Shown: piece by piece, positions 33,789 through 42,842 of the stretch
Layout: every line of letters starts with the position of its first letter
Numbering within the stretch: position 1 is the stretch's first letter
NCBI RefSeq assembly: GCF_963676855.1
Contig: NZ_OY781460.1
Location: 558,001-622,000, forward strand
DNA from: an uncultured Anaeromusa sp.
GTDB taxonomy: Bacteria; Bacillota; Negativicutes; Anaeromusales; Anaeromusaceae
Reading direction: 5' to 3'
Length of the DNA: 64,000 nucleotides
Translations under genes and position numbers: made by a program
Notes under the pieces: generated by a model
What the model saw: the letters and a program-made list of their open reading frames with translations, nothing else
The model's database searches: none
Told to the model about the DNA's origin: nothing

Positions 33789-35627
33789 ATGGATAAAAAA
33801 CAACGCTATTTTTCGTTGGCCTTTCTTCTGGCCGCCCTGCTGCTCACTTGGCTTTTCAACGATTGGCTTTTCTCATCTCTTCCTGTAAAAGAGCGAGAAG
33901 TATCCTATAACACCTTTTTACAGGAACTCAACGCCGGTGACGTGGAAAAAGTTTTCATCGGCAGCGACCGCATCCGCTTTTCTCTAAAAAAAGACGCCGA
34001 CAGTAAACGGCCCATCTACTCTCAAGTCGTTCCCGTCGCAGATCCGGCGTTGACGGACCGACTCCTTAAGGCTGACGTCTCCTTCTCCGCTCAAACAGAG
34101 ACCTCGAGCCCGCTAGCCACTCTCTTCGGTTGGATATTGCCGCTGCTGCCGCTGCTGCTGCTCTGGTATATCCTGCTGCGACGCATGGGCGGCGGCGCCG
34201 ATACGGCCATGGCCCTAGGTCAAAGCAAGGCCAACGAAATTCAAGGCGAAATGATCGGCGTTAAATACTCCGATATTGGCGGCGTAGAGGAAGCCTTGGT
34301 AGAACTGCGGGAAATCATCGACTATCTGAAACGCCCGGAAGCCTTTGACCGCATCGGCGCCAAGTTGCCAAAAGGCGTACTGCTCACTGGCCCGCCCGGT
34401 ACCGGTAAAACGCTGCTGGCCAAAGCCACCGCTGGCGAAGCGGGCGTGCCCTTTTTCTTTCTCACCGGCTCCAGTTTTGTAGAAATGTTCGTCGGCGTCG
34501 GCGCCGCCCGGGTACGGGATCTCTTCGCTCAGGCGCAAAAAAAAGCGCCTTGTATCATCTTCATCGATGAAATCGACGCTGTCGGCCAGGCTCGCTCCAA
34601 TATCAACCGCATCGGCTCCAACAGCGAGCAGGAAAATACTCTTAATCAACTTCTGGCGGAGATGGACGGTTTCAAATCCAATTCCGGAGTCGTTATCATG
34701 GCCGCCACCAACCGCGCAGATATTTTAGACCCCGCCCTGGTCCGGCCCGGCCGTTTCGACCGGCAGATTCAAGTTTCTCTGCCCACAGAATCCGGGCGCC
34801 TGGAAATCCTGCACATTCATACCAAAAAAATGCCGCTCGGCCCGGATGTGGATCTAGCACGGCTGGCTAAAATCACCCCTGGCTTTTCCGGCGCGGATTT
34901 AGCCAACATTGCCAACGAAGCCGCTCTCTTAACGGTACGCCGTCAGGCGGAAGAAGTCATGATGGAAGACTTTAATCTGGCCATTGAGCGCATCATCGCC
35001 GGCTTGCAGCGCAAAACACCCCTTTCCAGCGAAGTGCGCCGCAAGGTGGCCTACCACGAAGCTGGCCACGCTCTAACCGCGTATTACTTGCCTGGCACCG
35101 ACCCCATCCACAAAGTCAGCATTATTCCCACAGCCAAAGGCGCCCTTGGCTATACCATGCAAATGCCGATGGAGGACCGCTATTTAGTGGGTGAAGGAGA
35201 GCTTAAATCCCGCCTGGCCGTCATGCTGGGCGGCCGTGCGGCAGAATGCCTGGTCTTTGGCGAAACCTCCACAGGCGCCGCCAATGATTTGGAACGCGCC
35301 ACGGAAATGGCCCGACGCATGGTGACGGAATTTGGCATGTCCGCACGTCTGGGCCCTGTACGCTATGCCGCCGCTCCGGCCTATCTGTTGGGAGGCGTTT
35401 CCAGCCGCACGGACATCAGCCCAGACACGGTCGCTTCCATTGATGAAGAAATCCGTGCGCTCCTAGAGGAAGCACAAGGCGCTGCCCAGACCATTCTCGC
35501 CCAGCACGACAACGTACTGCATCAAGTAGCGCAGGTGCTGCAGCTAGAAGAAGTTATCTCCGGCGATAAAATCAAAGAAATGGCCGCCGGTGAACAGGCT
35601 CGGAATACAGAAACGAAGCAGAAGTAA
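33789..35627 (+). CDS. ftsH: FtsH-type ATP-dependent zinc metalloprotease
   Basis: A 612-residue membrane protease: helix 1 (about 8-27), a short extracytoplasmic domain, helix 2 (about 105-125) and an AAA domain with GPPGTGKT and [11 protein letters not shown]. It has the second region of homology, a zinc site HEAGH (near residue 422) and the C-terminal helices. The usual length is 600-650 residues. FtsH degrades membrane and regulatory proteins. The sequence departs from typical FtsH in the linker and tail, so it may be a second paralog beside the cell-division copy. Start at 33789: ATG 9 bases after AGGAG. A TTG two codons earlier is too near that site. Confidence 0.93.
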   Translation: MDKKQRYFSLAFLLAALLLTWLFNDWLFSSLPVKEREVSYNTFLQELNAGDVEKVFIGSDRIRFSLKKDADSKRPIYSQVVPVADPALTDRLLKADVSFSAQTETSSPLATLFGWILPLLPLLLLWYILLRRMGGGADTAMALGQSKANEIQGEMIGVKYSDIGGVEEALVELREIIDYLKRPEAFDRIGAKLPKGVLLTGPPGTGKTLLAKATAGEAGVPFFFLTGSSFVEMFVGVGAARVRDLFAQAQKKAPCIIFIDEIDAVGQARSNINRIGSNSEQENTLNQLLAEMDGFKSNSGVVIMAATNRADILDPALVRPGRFDRQIQVSLPTESGRLEILHIHTKKMPLGPDVDLARLAKITPGFSGADLANIANEAALLTVRRQAEEVMMEDFNLAIERIIAGLQRKTPLSSEVRRKVAYHEAGHALTAYYLPGTDPIHKVSIIPTAKGALGYTMQMPMEDRYLVGEGELKSRLAVMLGGRAAECLVFGETSTGAANDLERATEMARRMVTEFGMSARLGPVRYAAAPAYLLGGVSSRTDISPDTVASIDEEIRALLEEAQGAAQTILAQHDNVLHQVAQVLQLEEVISGDKIKEMAAGEQARNTETKQK

Positions 35628-35629
35628 AC

Positions 35630-35669
35630 AAAGAGACGCCTTGACCAGCAATGGTCAAGGCGTCTCTTT
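35630..35669. terminator. Bidirectional terminator
   Basis: A perfect 17-bp stem (AAAGAGACGCCTTGACC and its complement) with a 6-base loop lies between ftsH and the convergent YeeE gene. Confidence 0.95.
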
Positions 35670-35672
35670 ACA

Positions 35673-36200
35673 TTATAACTCGTTTTTTTCCAGCCACCAG
35701 AACAGCACGCCTATCGCCGCCACCAGCGGCACGATCACCAGCCAGTGATTGACGCCCAGCACTTGAGGCCACGTAATCTTGCCGTAGTTGCCCCAGGTCA
35801 GCACCGTCTTGGATAAAAACGGATAGGCCTCGGCATATAGGCCGGCACCTGCCAACATACCCAAAATACCCCATACTGCATCCCAGCGACCCTCGCCCAA
35901 AGCCCCCAGTGAAGTACCCGGACAATATCCGAGCAGGCCCCAGCCCAGGCCGAAAAGCAAACCACCGACAATGACACCACCTAAAATAGTCGGCTTCACC
36001 GCTAGCTTGACCAACCCCAGATCATACAACCAATACACGCCAACCATGGCCACGGCAATATGAGACAGCATAAATTTTACAATGGTCATATCCTGCAGCC
36101 GCAGCGCCGCCAGCTGCTTATCGTAGCGCAAAACACGGCCTTTTTGCAGGAAAAAGCCAAAACAAATACCGGTCAGTAACCCATATAGCAGCTCCATCAT
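35673..36200 (-). CDS. YeeE/YedE family transporter half (second subunit)
   Basis: A 175-residue membrane protein with about five helices and the family signature GWGLLGYCPGTSLGALGEG, whose conserved Cys lines the path in thiosulfate transporters of this family. Start: ATG at 36200, overlapping the stop of the preceding half (ATGA), 9 bases after GGGGAGG. With the preceding gene it makes a two-gene version of the single-chain YeeE/YedE protein. The family imports thiosulfate or related sulfur species, and some branches go with selenium metabolism. Confidence 0.85.
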   Translation of the reverse strand: MMELLYGLLTGICFGFFLQKGRVLRYDKQLAALRLQDMTIVKFMLSHIAVAMVGVYWLYDLGLVKLAVKPTILGGVIVGGLLFGLGWGLLGYCPGTSLGALGEGRWDAVWGILGMLAGAGLYAEAYPFLSKTVLTWGNYGKITWPQVLGVNHWLVIVPLVAAIGVLFWWLEKNEL

Positions 36201-36715
36201 CTCCGGCCACCTCCCCGATACAGCCAATTGGCCATCAGCAAACCGCCGAGGAAAAAGCAAGCCAACGCCACATAGCCGCTGACTGCCAGTTGCAACGAGC
36301 CGCTAAGCCCATGCCCGCTGGGACAGCCGTCAGCCAAACGCGCTCCAAACATGGCAATAACGCCGCCGACAAAAGCCGCCCGCGCCCGCACGGTAATGGA
36401 CGAACCAAAATGGCGCTCCCACATAGAAGGTACCGCTTGAACGCGAAAACTGCCGGAAGAAACAGCCGCAATAAATGCGCCGATAGCAATACCCAGCACC
36501 ATCATCCACTGCCAATCGATCATAGGCAGCTCTTTCAAAAAATAAGGCATTTGCGCAACTCGCTCCGGCGCAGCCCACTGCTCCAACATCCCTGTTGTTC
36601 GCACAAAGGTTGTTGAAGCTCCCAAATATTTGCCTGTAAACCAGACAGACCCCACCGACACGAGACCGCTCAAGCCTCCCCCCAAGTACGGGCTCCAACC
36701 ACCGTCTCCTTTCAT
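36197..36715 (-). CDS. YeeE/YedE family transporter half (first subunit)
   Basis: A 172-residue membrane protein with about four or five helices and the family signature GARLADGCPSGHGLSG, holding the conserved Cys. The start at 36715 follows AGGAGG by 8 bases. It overlaps the second half by four bases, so the pair must be made together. It is separated by 117 bases from the MBL gene upstream on the same strand. The cluster has a cysteine-rich TSCPD protein and two MBL-fold enzymes, which suggests handling of reduced sulfur or selenium. Confidence 0.85.
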   Translation of the reverse strand: MKGDGGWSPYLGGGLSGLVSVGSVWFTGKYLGASTTFVRTTGMLEQWAAPERVAQMPYFLKELPMIDWQWMMVLGIAIGAFIAAVSSGSFRVQAVPSMWERHFGSSITVRARAAFVGGVIAMFGARLADGCPSGHGLSGSLQLAVSGYVALACFFLGGLLMANWLYRGGGRR

Positions 36716-36832
36716 ACGCACTCCCTCCTTTACGCTAAAAACGCTTCACCGTCCGGGAATACAGAAATTTTTCTTACTTACTAATTCTTGGCGTCCCCTG
36801 CAAATACCTGTTTTATTTTTTCACTATTCAAT

Positions 36833-37675
36833 TTATTCCGACACTTCAATAACCTGCCCTACCATGCCGCTGGCAAAGCGATCGCCCAAACGCCGCGACA
36901 GCTCGCTCATCATCGCAAAGCCGGTGCAATGGCTGGCGGCGATAAACTGCGGTGCATACGCTTCAATCTGCTCCAGCGTCTTCGTCTGCTGCTCTGCGCC
37001 TACTGGCCCCAGATGCGTACCGCCGACCCAGCCCAGAAGTTTATCCGCGCCAGTTACAGCAAAACCATGCTCCACCGTATTCACCAGCCCGGCATGCGCG
37101 CAGCCGGACAGAACCACCAAGCCTTTTTTATTTCGATAATATAAGGAGGTGTCATCAGCAATGCTGTCCTGGCAGTCGCCGCCGCAGCCGCCGCAAACCA
37201 CTAACTTGCTGTCGCCTTGCTCGTAAGCCGTACGCCGCGGCACAGTGCCGCTAAACATAAGACCTGACAGAACTTCCCCTGGCTCCTCTGACAAATGCCA
37301 TTTTGCTCCTAAACCGCTCAACTCCTCTTGGGTATTAGGAATACCGATATAACGGCGCTTTTTGCCGGAAACGGAGTAACGCTTTGTAAATAGGCCACTG
37401 TGGCCATATACAGCTATAGGACGGCTGCGATGCTGCAGCACGCTGACCAACCCACCGGCATGGTCGAAATGACCATGACTGATAACAATGGCGTCCAGTT
37501 CGTCCGGATGCACGCCTAACAAGCTGAGATTGCGCACTACCGCCCCCGACTGCCCGGCATCCAGCAACACCCGTTTTCCCGCCGCTTCGATCAAAAGAGA
37601 ATAACCATGCTCGCCAACAAAAGGCTTTGAAGCTCCAAAAGGAACCATATTATCCATAACAACGGTTAATTTCAT
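36833..37675 (-). CDS. MBL-fold metallohydrolase (copy 1)
   Basis: A 280-residue metallo-beta-lactamase-fold protein of the group that includes the archaeal dihydropterin-related enzyme (MJ0301 type). The metal motif is SHGHFDHAGG (about residues 60-69), with LLDAGQSG ahead and SGCAHAG (near 192) later, then ASHCTG near the end. The conserved Cys-x-His in the SGCAHAG loop is typical of this subgroup. There is no signal peptide. The ATG follows AAGGA by 8 bases. A paralog (38019-38855) lies two genes upstream. The substrate is unknown. Confidence 0.88.
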   Translation of the reverse strand: MKLTVVMDNMVPFGASKPFVGEHGYSLLIEAAGKRVLLDAGQSGAVVRNLSLLGVHPDELDAIVISHGHFDHAGGLVSVLQHRSRPIAVYGHSGLFTKRYSVSGKKRRYIGIPNTQEELSGLGAKWHLSEEPGEVLSGLMFSGTVPRRTAYEQGDSKLVVCGGCGGDCQDSIADDTSLYYRNKKGLVVLSGCAHAGLVNTVEHGFAVTGADKLLGWVGGTHLGPVGAEQQTKTLEQIEAYAPQFIAASHCTGFAMMSELSRRLGDRFASGMVGQVIEVSE

Positions 37676-37726
37676 GGCGTAAATCCTTCTTCCTCTGGAA
37701 TATTCGAGTTATGTTCTATATCTGTT

Positions 37727-37981
37727 TTACGCGGATTGCTGCTGCTTACTTTGCCATGCTTCCAAGGCCTGCGCCAGCTGATCCGTACAGGAAGTGCCGT
37801 TGCGGCAAAGATTGCCTGTGAACTTGTCAATAACGTCCTGCACTTCCATTCCTTCCAACAACATGCTGATGGCTCTTAAGTTTCCAGGACAGCCTCCTTT
37901 GAAGCGTACCTGGCTCAATTTTCCGTCGTGAATTTCAAAAGAAATTTCCTTAGCACACGAACCAATTGTTTGATATCTCAC
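37727..37981 (-). CDS. TSCPD-domain protein (TIGR03905-like)
   Basis: An 84-residue protein of the small TSCPD type, with Cys at SCAKE (residue 8), GGCPGN (near 29), NLCRNG (near 58) and TSCTDQ (near 64). These four Cys can form a metal or Fe-S site. TSCPD domains also occur at the C-terminus of adenosylcobalamin-dependent ribonucleotide reductases; stand-alone copies have no known role. The start is a GTG at 37981, chosen because AGGAGG lies 6 bases upstream. It sits between two MBL genes with gaps of 37 and 51 bases. Confidence 0.85.
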   Translation of the reverse strand: MRYQTIGSCAKEISFEIHDGKLSQVRFKGGCPGNLRAISMLLEGMEVQDVIDKFTGNLCRNGTSCTDQLAQALEAWQSKQQQSA

Positions 37982-38018
37982 GTCGTACCTCCTATACAAT
38001 ACCATGCTGCTGCATAAT

Positions 38019-38855
38019 CTATTTATACTGCAACGTTAACCCCACGCCAACTTCCCTCACTTGTACCGACTTAGCTAAGGCTATTTTCGAGGCTAGATCC
38101 GTACAGTGTCCGGCATAGACAACATGAGGCGAACATTCCTGAAAATAAGACACTGTCTGCGCCAAAACAGATGGTGCCGGGCTCTGCAAATGAAAGCCGC
38201 CAATTACATCATAAATTCGTTCTTCACGGCACACTTGTTTCGCCTGCTCGATAATATTTGCAATTCCGGCATGAGAGCAGCCTGTAATAATTACTAATCC
38301 TTGGGGCGAACAATACGCTAAAGCTGAGTCATCAAGCAAAAAATCGTCTTCCCATTGCCCTTTTCGTAATGTTTTCCCCAGTGGCGAGCGACCTTCAAAA
38401 GAATTTCTTCTTTCGATTTCACCTAAAAACACTAATTTTTCAGCTAACCAGACCGGCGTTCGTTTTTTGCATACCGAAAAACTATTTTGCAGCTGTTCTG
38501 TCGAAAGCATCATCCCAATATCCAGACCTTGTTCTTGTTTGGGAAGAAACGCGTCGTCATGAGCTACTAAATTAGGAGTCTTCCGCGCACAACCTTCTCC
38601 TGGCGCTTCTGCTAAAAGTCTAACAAGTTCGCCTAGCCCCCAAGTATGATCATTATGTCCATGCGACAGAACCGCTGCATCCAGCATTCGCAAATCAATT
38701 CCCAGCTTTAAGGCATTGAGATAAAACAAATCGGAGTAACCAGTATCAAATAGTATCTTTTTATCGTCACACTCGATATAGTAAGCTACGCCTGGTTCTC
38801 CTCGAAAATACCGGTCGATGATCGTATTGTTATCTACTAAAACGGTTAGCTTCAT
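38019..38855 (-). CDS. MBL-fold metallohydrolase (copy 2)
   Basis: A 278-residue paralog of the enzyme at 36833-37675: same start (MKLTVLVDN), LFDTGYSDLF, metal motif SHGHNDHTWG and ITGCSHAG. A charged insert near residues 80-110 differs from copy 1. It is cytoplasmic and of the same MJ0301-like subgroup. The start at 38855 has AGAGG 6 bases upstream; the longer frame to 38936 overlaps the upstream gene and lacks a site. It lies 13 bases after the PaaK-like gene and heads the MBL/TSCPD/MBL set. Confidence 0.88.
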   Translation of the reverse strand: MKLTVLVDNNTIIDRYFRGEPGVAYYIECDDKKILFDTGYSDLFYLNALKLGIDLRMLDAAVLSHGHNDHTWGLGELVRLLAEAPGEGCARKTPNLVAHDDAFLPKQEQGLDIGMMLSTEQLQNSFSVCKKRTPVWLAEKLVFLGEIERRNSFEGRSPLGKTLRKGQWEDDFLLDDSALAYCSPQGLVIITGCSHAGIANIIEQAKQVCREERIYDVIGGFHLQSPAPSVLAQTVSYFQECSPHVVYAGHCTDLASKIALAKSVQVREVGVGLTLQYK

Positions 38856-38868
38856 GAGCCACCTCTTT

Positions 38869-39768
38869 TTAACGTATTTGATCCATAGGAACAAATCGCG
38901 ACTCTTCGCTGCCGCAGCGGCAATTCCCCGCTTCAATCCGCCCGAGCCAGCCTGTGCGCAGACGAATGGCCGGCGCGCTGCGCCGCCGCAAGGCCGTAAG
39001 CGCCAATTCTCCCAGTTCTCCCGGCGGCAACGCCTGCAGCGTGACAGGATCTACCGTTTCCGCCCAAAAGGAGTCCACCGCTATATGAAAGCCCTCGTGA
39101 CGCGGGCATTCCCAAGCCACAACCGAAGCCTGCAGACCCGGCAGTCCCCATTGCCGATGCACCGGCGCTCCTAAGCGTTGTTCCCAACGCTGCCGCTGCG
39201 CCTCCGTCACCGAAGAAGTTAAACAAAAAAAGTTTCGGCAAATTCCGGCGTCCGCGCCGCTGGCCAACCAGGCGTCCAAAAGTGTCGCCGTCAAGGCGCA
39301 GGCGCCTGCGCCGTAAGCATGGATATCTTCCCAAGGATGCTCACTAAGAGTCGCTACTGTAGCCTGTAATGCTTCCGCTCCCTGCAGTACGCCCCACCCT
39401 GGACCTTCCCCAGCTAGCCCATCCGCCACCAGCAGGATAGAGCCTCGGGACAAACCGCAAGCCTGCAGCCACAACGCACTTTTAGCAGCCCAATCTTCCA
39501 GCTCTTCCGCCAAGTACGGCGTTGACCCCATCAGCCTGGTGACAGCACTTAAAGGCAGCGTCAGGCGGGCAAAGACTGCAGCCTGTGCATCCGGCTGCGG
39601 CTGCAGCGGCAACGCCGCCAGCTGCGCCAAGGAAAGCTGTGCCGCGTTTACCCCGGCGTCACTGCAGCGCAACCGAAAATCCATATCTTTTTCCTGAGCC
39701 CAGCGCAAGCATGCTTGCCACAAGGCCTCCGGCGAATCTTCTTGATATTCTTCGCTCAAAGTCTTCAT
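38869..39768 (-). CDS. PaaK-like (phenylacetate-CoA ligase family) protein lacking the ATP-binding core
   Basis: A 299-residue protein. The C-terminal third (GELGELALTALRRRSAPAI, then IRLRTGWLGRIEAGNCRCG) resembles the end of PaaK-type adenylating enzymes, and the middle follows the same fold path (SRGSILLVADGLAGEGPGW). The SSGTTG nucleotide motif is absent and the chain is about 130 residues short. It may be an inactive derivative or a degraded gene, but the frame is open over its whole length and it sits in a tight operon. The ATG is close to its site (AGGAG, 3 bases), which is unusual. The assignment rests on pattern memory, not alignment. Confidence 0.6.
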   Translation of the reverse strand: MKTLSEEYQEDSPEALWQACLRWAQEKDMDFRLRCSDAGVNAAQLSLAQLAALPLQPQPDAQAAVFARLTLPLSAVTRLMGSTPYLAEELEDWAAKSALWLQACGLSRGSILLVADGLAGEGPGWGVLQGAEALQATVATLSEHPWEDIHAYGAGACALTATLLDAWLASGADAGICRNFFCLTSSVTEAQRQRWEQRLGAPVHRQWGLPGLQASVVAWECPRHEGFHIAVDSFWAETVDPVTLQALPPGELGELALTALRRRSAPAIRLRTGWLGRIEAGNCRCGSEESRFVPMDQIR

Positions 39769-39835
39769 CCTCTCCTGACATTGTATGATTTTAGTTTCGA
39801 GTCACGCTAAATAAAGTCCTGCTTAAAGTCGGAAA

Positions 39836-39986
39836 AGCCGAGGAGTGAACAAGAGAACATAGGGAGCAGATAGAGTAAAGTGAGGAAACGAATGAGGCTA
39901 CGGTGGCCGTGAGAAAATTTTGTCTCACAATTATGCCGCCGTTTATGCAGAAGCTCCTAGCCCCTGTTATACATTTTGGTATAGCA
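39836..39986. repeat. Composite repeat: B-like segment plus miniature hairpin element
   Basis: CGAGGAGTGAACAAGAGAA (from 39839) matches CGAGGATTGAACAAGAAAA at 59612, and GAAACGAATGAGG ends the B-like part. Next comes a short hairpin with arms CGGTGGCCGTGAGA (39901-39914) and TCTCACAATTATGCCGCCG (39923-39941). Its ends match those of the 181-bp element at 59780-59960, as if internally deleted. The similarity continues to TATAGCAAGAA near 39985, just before the terminator. With that terminator it fills the gap between the PaaK-like and UxaA genes. Confidence 0.6.
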
Positions 39987-39987
39987 A

Positions 39988-40043
39988 GAAAGAACGGTCC
40001 GGCAAGCGGCTTTACTTTCTGCCTCTTGCCGAACCGTTCTTTA
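39988..40043 (-). terminator. Terminator of the LarA-UxaA operon
   Basis: On the minus strand AAAGAACGGTTCGGCAAG pairs with CTTGCCGGACCGTTCTTT (one mismatch) around an 18-base loop. Confidence 0.8.
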
Positions 40044-40088
40044 CTTACTTTGTTTGTATCTCAATGCATAAAGCAGCGGCTTTCGAGA

Positions 40089-41252
40089 TTAGATTACCGG
40101 CCCTTTCATGTAAATATCCATAGAATTTACATAGCCCGACAGCTCCGCTTTGGTCATCGCACCGGAGGCTACCAGCACCAGTTCCTCCAAGACACGCTGC
40201 CCGGCGTCGGGAATGGTATCGCCGCCGTCAATGACCGCGCTAAGATTCATATCAATATGGTCAATCATTTTTTCCGCTGCCGTGCGACTGCCGGTAATCT
40301 TCAGCACCGGCACGAAAGGAAACCCTTGCGGTGCGCCGCGTCCGGTAGCAAAGGCAATAACGTTGCACCCAGCCGCCGCCAGACCGGTTAAGATTTCCGG
40401 TTCCCGCCCGGGAGAATCCATAACTACCAACCCCGGCTTATCCGGCCGCTGTCCGTATTCATAAACCGCTTGAATGGGTGCGGAGCCAGCCTTGGCAATG
40501 GCTCCTAACGACTTTTCTTCGATCGTCGTCAGCCCCCCCTTGATATTGCCTCCTGTAGGCTGACCGCCGCGAATATCTTCGCCGACAGCCATGGCTCGCT
40601 GCTCCATCCGCTCCACTAATTTGAAAATACCTTGGGCTACTTCTTCGTTCGCCGCATGCTTAGCCAAAATATGCTCGGCGCCAATAAATTCTGTTACTTC
40701 TCCTAAAATCGACGTACCGCCGGCAGCCACTAAAAGATCTGAAGCCACGCCGATCGCCGGATTAGGCACCAAGCCAGAAGTCGTATCCGAGCTGCCGCAT
40801 TTCATACCCAATACTAGTTTACTAATAGGAAACGGCTGGCGTTGTTCCAAAGACGCCTCCCGCACCAGGTCCTGAGCCATCAGAATGCCTTGAGCCGTCG
40901 TGCGCGCCGAGCCACCTACTTCTTGGACGACAATGTGTTCCACCCGCTTGCCGGATGCGGCAATGGCTTCAATAACGCCGGAAAGATCGGTGCTTTCACA
41001 ACCCAAGCTGACGAGCAGCACCGAATGCAAATTGGGGTTCTTCCCCAAGTTGATCAACGTATCGTTGACAATATGAATATCTAGCGGCGTCTGGCAGCAG
41101 CCCTGATGGTGCGTAAAGCGCGCCGTTCCTTGCACCTGGCGTACAATATTTTCTACCACTTCGTTCACGCAGACTACAGCTGACAAAACGCCTACATAAT
41201 TGCGCGTGCCCACTGAACCGTCCGCCCGACCATACCCCATAAATTCTTTCAT
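40089..41252 (-). CDS. UxaA-type altronate/galactarate dehydratase, catalytic part
   Basis: A 387-residue protein matching the large C-terminal domain of altronate/galactarate dehydratase. It starts GYGRADGSVGTRNY and has HHQGCCQ near residue 48, SLGCES near 84, GLKCGSSDTTSG-like GMKCGSSDTTSG near 150, and FATGRGAPQGFPFVPVLKI. The Cys positions fit the metal site of this family, which dehydrates sugar acids to 2-keto-3-deoxy acids. It begins one base after the stop of the SAF-domain gene. The start codon follows GGGAG by 9 bases. The two separate chains equal one UxaA. Confidence 0.9.
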   Translation of the reverse strand: MKEFMGYGRADGSVGTRNYVGVLSAVVCVNEVVENIVRQVQGTARFTHHQGCCQTPLDIHIVNDTLINLGKNPNLHSVLLVSLGCESTDLSGVIEAIAASGKRVEHIVVQEVGGSARTTAQGILMAQDLVREASLEQRQPFPISKLVLGMKCGSSDTTSGLVPNPAIGVASDLLVAAGGTSILGEVTEFIGAEHILAKHAANEEVAQGIFKLVERMEQRAMAVGEDIRGGQPTGGNIKGGLTTIEEKSLGAIAKAGSAPIQAVYEYGQRPDKPGLVVMDSPGREPEILTGLAAAGCNVIAFATGRGAPQGFPFVPVLKITGSRTAAEKMIDHIDMNLSAVIDGGDTIPDAGQRVLEELVLVASGAMTKAELSGYVNSMDIYMKGPVI

Positions 41253-41253
41253 G

Positions 41254-41550
41254 TTACTTATCTCCCTTCAGATCGCCGCGGCCGCGCAAACTTTCAATAT
41301 TTTGTACATGAGCGTGGCTGCCGCCGGCAATGCTCTTGGTAGCGCGGCCAATGACCTCGCCGTATTTTAGAATATCTTCGCCTGCAGTAATATACCGCAC
41401 AGCAAATTTGTGTCCATAGGGAATGTCCTCGGTCATAACGATTTCCACTTCTTCCCGATTGCGGCGCACTCGTGCTTTCTGCCCCTTGGCCAGCACCTGC
41501 ACCGCTGTCGCCACATTGTCTTTGTCATTAAGAATAATACCGTCGATCAT
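41254..41550 (-). CDS. UxaA-type dehydratase, small SAF-domain subunit
   Basis: A 98-residue protein covering the N-terminal SAF domain of altronate dehydratase (NDKDNVATAVQVL, DIPYGHKFA, YGEVIGRAT). In UxaA it forms the lid of the active site. It precedes the catalytic subunit with only one base between the genes and follows the LarA-like gene by 26 bases. So it belongs to one operon: racemase, lid subunit, catalytic subunit. The substrate is probably a hydroxyacid or sugar acid. Confidence 0.9.
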   Translation of the reverse strand: MIDGIILNDKDNVATAVQVLAKGQKARVRRNREEVEIVMTEDIPYGHKFAVRYITAGEDILKYGEVIGRATKSIAGGSHAHVQNIESLRGRGDLKGDK

Positions 41551-41576
41551 GGATATGCCCCCTTTTTGATAGTTTC

Positions 41577-42842
41577 TTAACGTACAATAACCGCCACGCC
41601 GTCAGGAATCACCGTAATTTTTGCATCCTTGCCGACCACTGCTTCCGCCTGAACCAACGCCTCTTCAAAGGTTTCCGCCGCCGCAAATCCCATGCGCCGC
41701 AGCACTTCGTGCTGGGCCGGAGCGGTCACAAAAACAACCTTATGCTTGCACTGAATCCGTGCCATGATCTGTGTCGCCCATTGATCCGGTACGGTGGAGT
41801 AGCGGTCCACCGCTAAAATGGTATTTGTCACAGCTGCAGCTCCTTTTTGCAGCCATTCATACAACTCAGCGCTGCCATGACCATCCCCCAAATCAGCGCA
41901 GACAATAATAACGCCGCCTTCTTTGCAGGTGGCTTCTGCCGAAGACAAGCCTTTTACATGCTGATAAATATTTTGGTCCAACGGATAGCCGCCGTTGGTA
42001 GTGACAACAATCTCCGCTGGCGCGGCGGCTACCGCCGCCAGTTCCTGCAAAAACGCACAACCTTGCAAATGAGCCTGCTCCACGTCGCCTGCAAAAGCAC
42101 CGATTACCTTTTTCTGCGCATCAATGACGACATTGACAATATAGGCCAATTTGGCCTGGCGCGCCGCGTGAACCATGTCCTCGTGAATCGGATTTCCCTC
42201 TAGAATTCCCACCCGCGCTTTCTCATGCGCAATATGTTCTGCACAATGATTAACTCGAATGGTGCTGTCGCCGACAATTCCTGGCAGCACGCTTTTGCGA
42301 CCGCCGGAAAACCCGGCAAAAAGATGCGGCTCAATAAAGCCTTCCGCCAACAGCAAATCCGCCTCAGCGGCCACCTTGTTCAGCCACAGTTCGCCACCGG
42401 ACGGCAGCTTTGCCAGCTGCACCAGCGAACTTTTATCCCAGCAGTCATGTACAACAATGTGCACGTTCCCATATAAGTCTGGTCCGAATTTCTCGCGTAG
42501 CTCTTGCTCTGTTGTCGAACGGTGCAAGCCAGTTGCTACCAAAAAAGTTACTTGCGCCTGCGAATTGCCCGCCTTAATTTCTTCCAACAACAACGGGGCG
42601 ATTACCTGAGTCGGCACTGGACGCGTATGATCACTGACAATAATAACAATATTTTTTTTGCCTTGAGCCAGCTCCTGCAGCCTCGGCGTGCCTATAGGTG
42701 CAGCCATCGCCCGCCGCACTAGTTCTGCCTCACTTGCCTCCGCCTGATAGCCATGAGCCTTTGATTCCAGCACTGCCGCTACCCGTTCTTGAGGCAACGT
42801 CACCATAAGTTCTTCTTTTCCGTATGGAATATGAATGTTCAT
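41577..42842 (-). CDS. LarA-family nickel-dependent racemase/epimerase (copy 2)
   Basis: A 421-residue LarA homolog with ATGLHRSTTEQEL (His near residue 106), VHDCWDKS, GFSGGRKSVLPGIVG with the pincer Lys, and VNHCAEH. It is only distantly similar to copy 1 at 21488, so the two probably differ in substrate. It heads an operon with the split UxaA dehydratase. That context favours a sugar-acid epimerase (compare LarA homologs acting on gluconate) over a plain lactate racemase, but this is inference. The ATG follows GGAAGG by about 10 bases, a weak site. Confidence 0.88.
   Translation of the reverse strand: MNIHIPYGKEELMVTLPQERVAAVLESKAHGYQAEASEAELVRRAMAAPIGTPRLQELAQGKKNIVIIVSDHTRPVPTQVIAPLLLEEIKAGNSQAQVTFLVATGLHRSTTEQELREKFGPDLYGNVHIVVHDCWDKSSLVQLAKLPSGGELWLNKVAAEADLLLAEGFIEPHLFAGFSGGRKSVLPGIVGDSTIRVNHCAEHIAHEKARVGILEGNPIHEDMVHAARQAKLAYIVNVVIDAQKKVIGAFAGDVEQAHLQGCAFLQELAAVAAAPAEIVVTTNGGYPLDQNIYQHVKGLSSAEATCKEGGVIIVCADLGDGHGSAELYEWLQKGAAAVTNTILAVDRYSTVPDQWATQIMARIQCKHKVVFVTAPAQHEVLRRMGFAAAETFEEALVQAEAVVGKDAKITVIPDGVAVIVR

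Noticed and set aside
35673..36715. Frameshifted single YeeE/YedE gene
   Set aside because: Each half has its own ribosome site and full motif, and the ATGA overlap is typical of a true gene pair.
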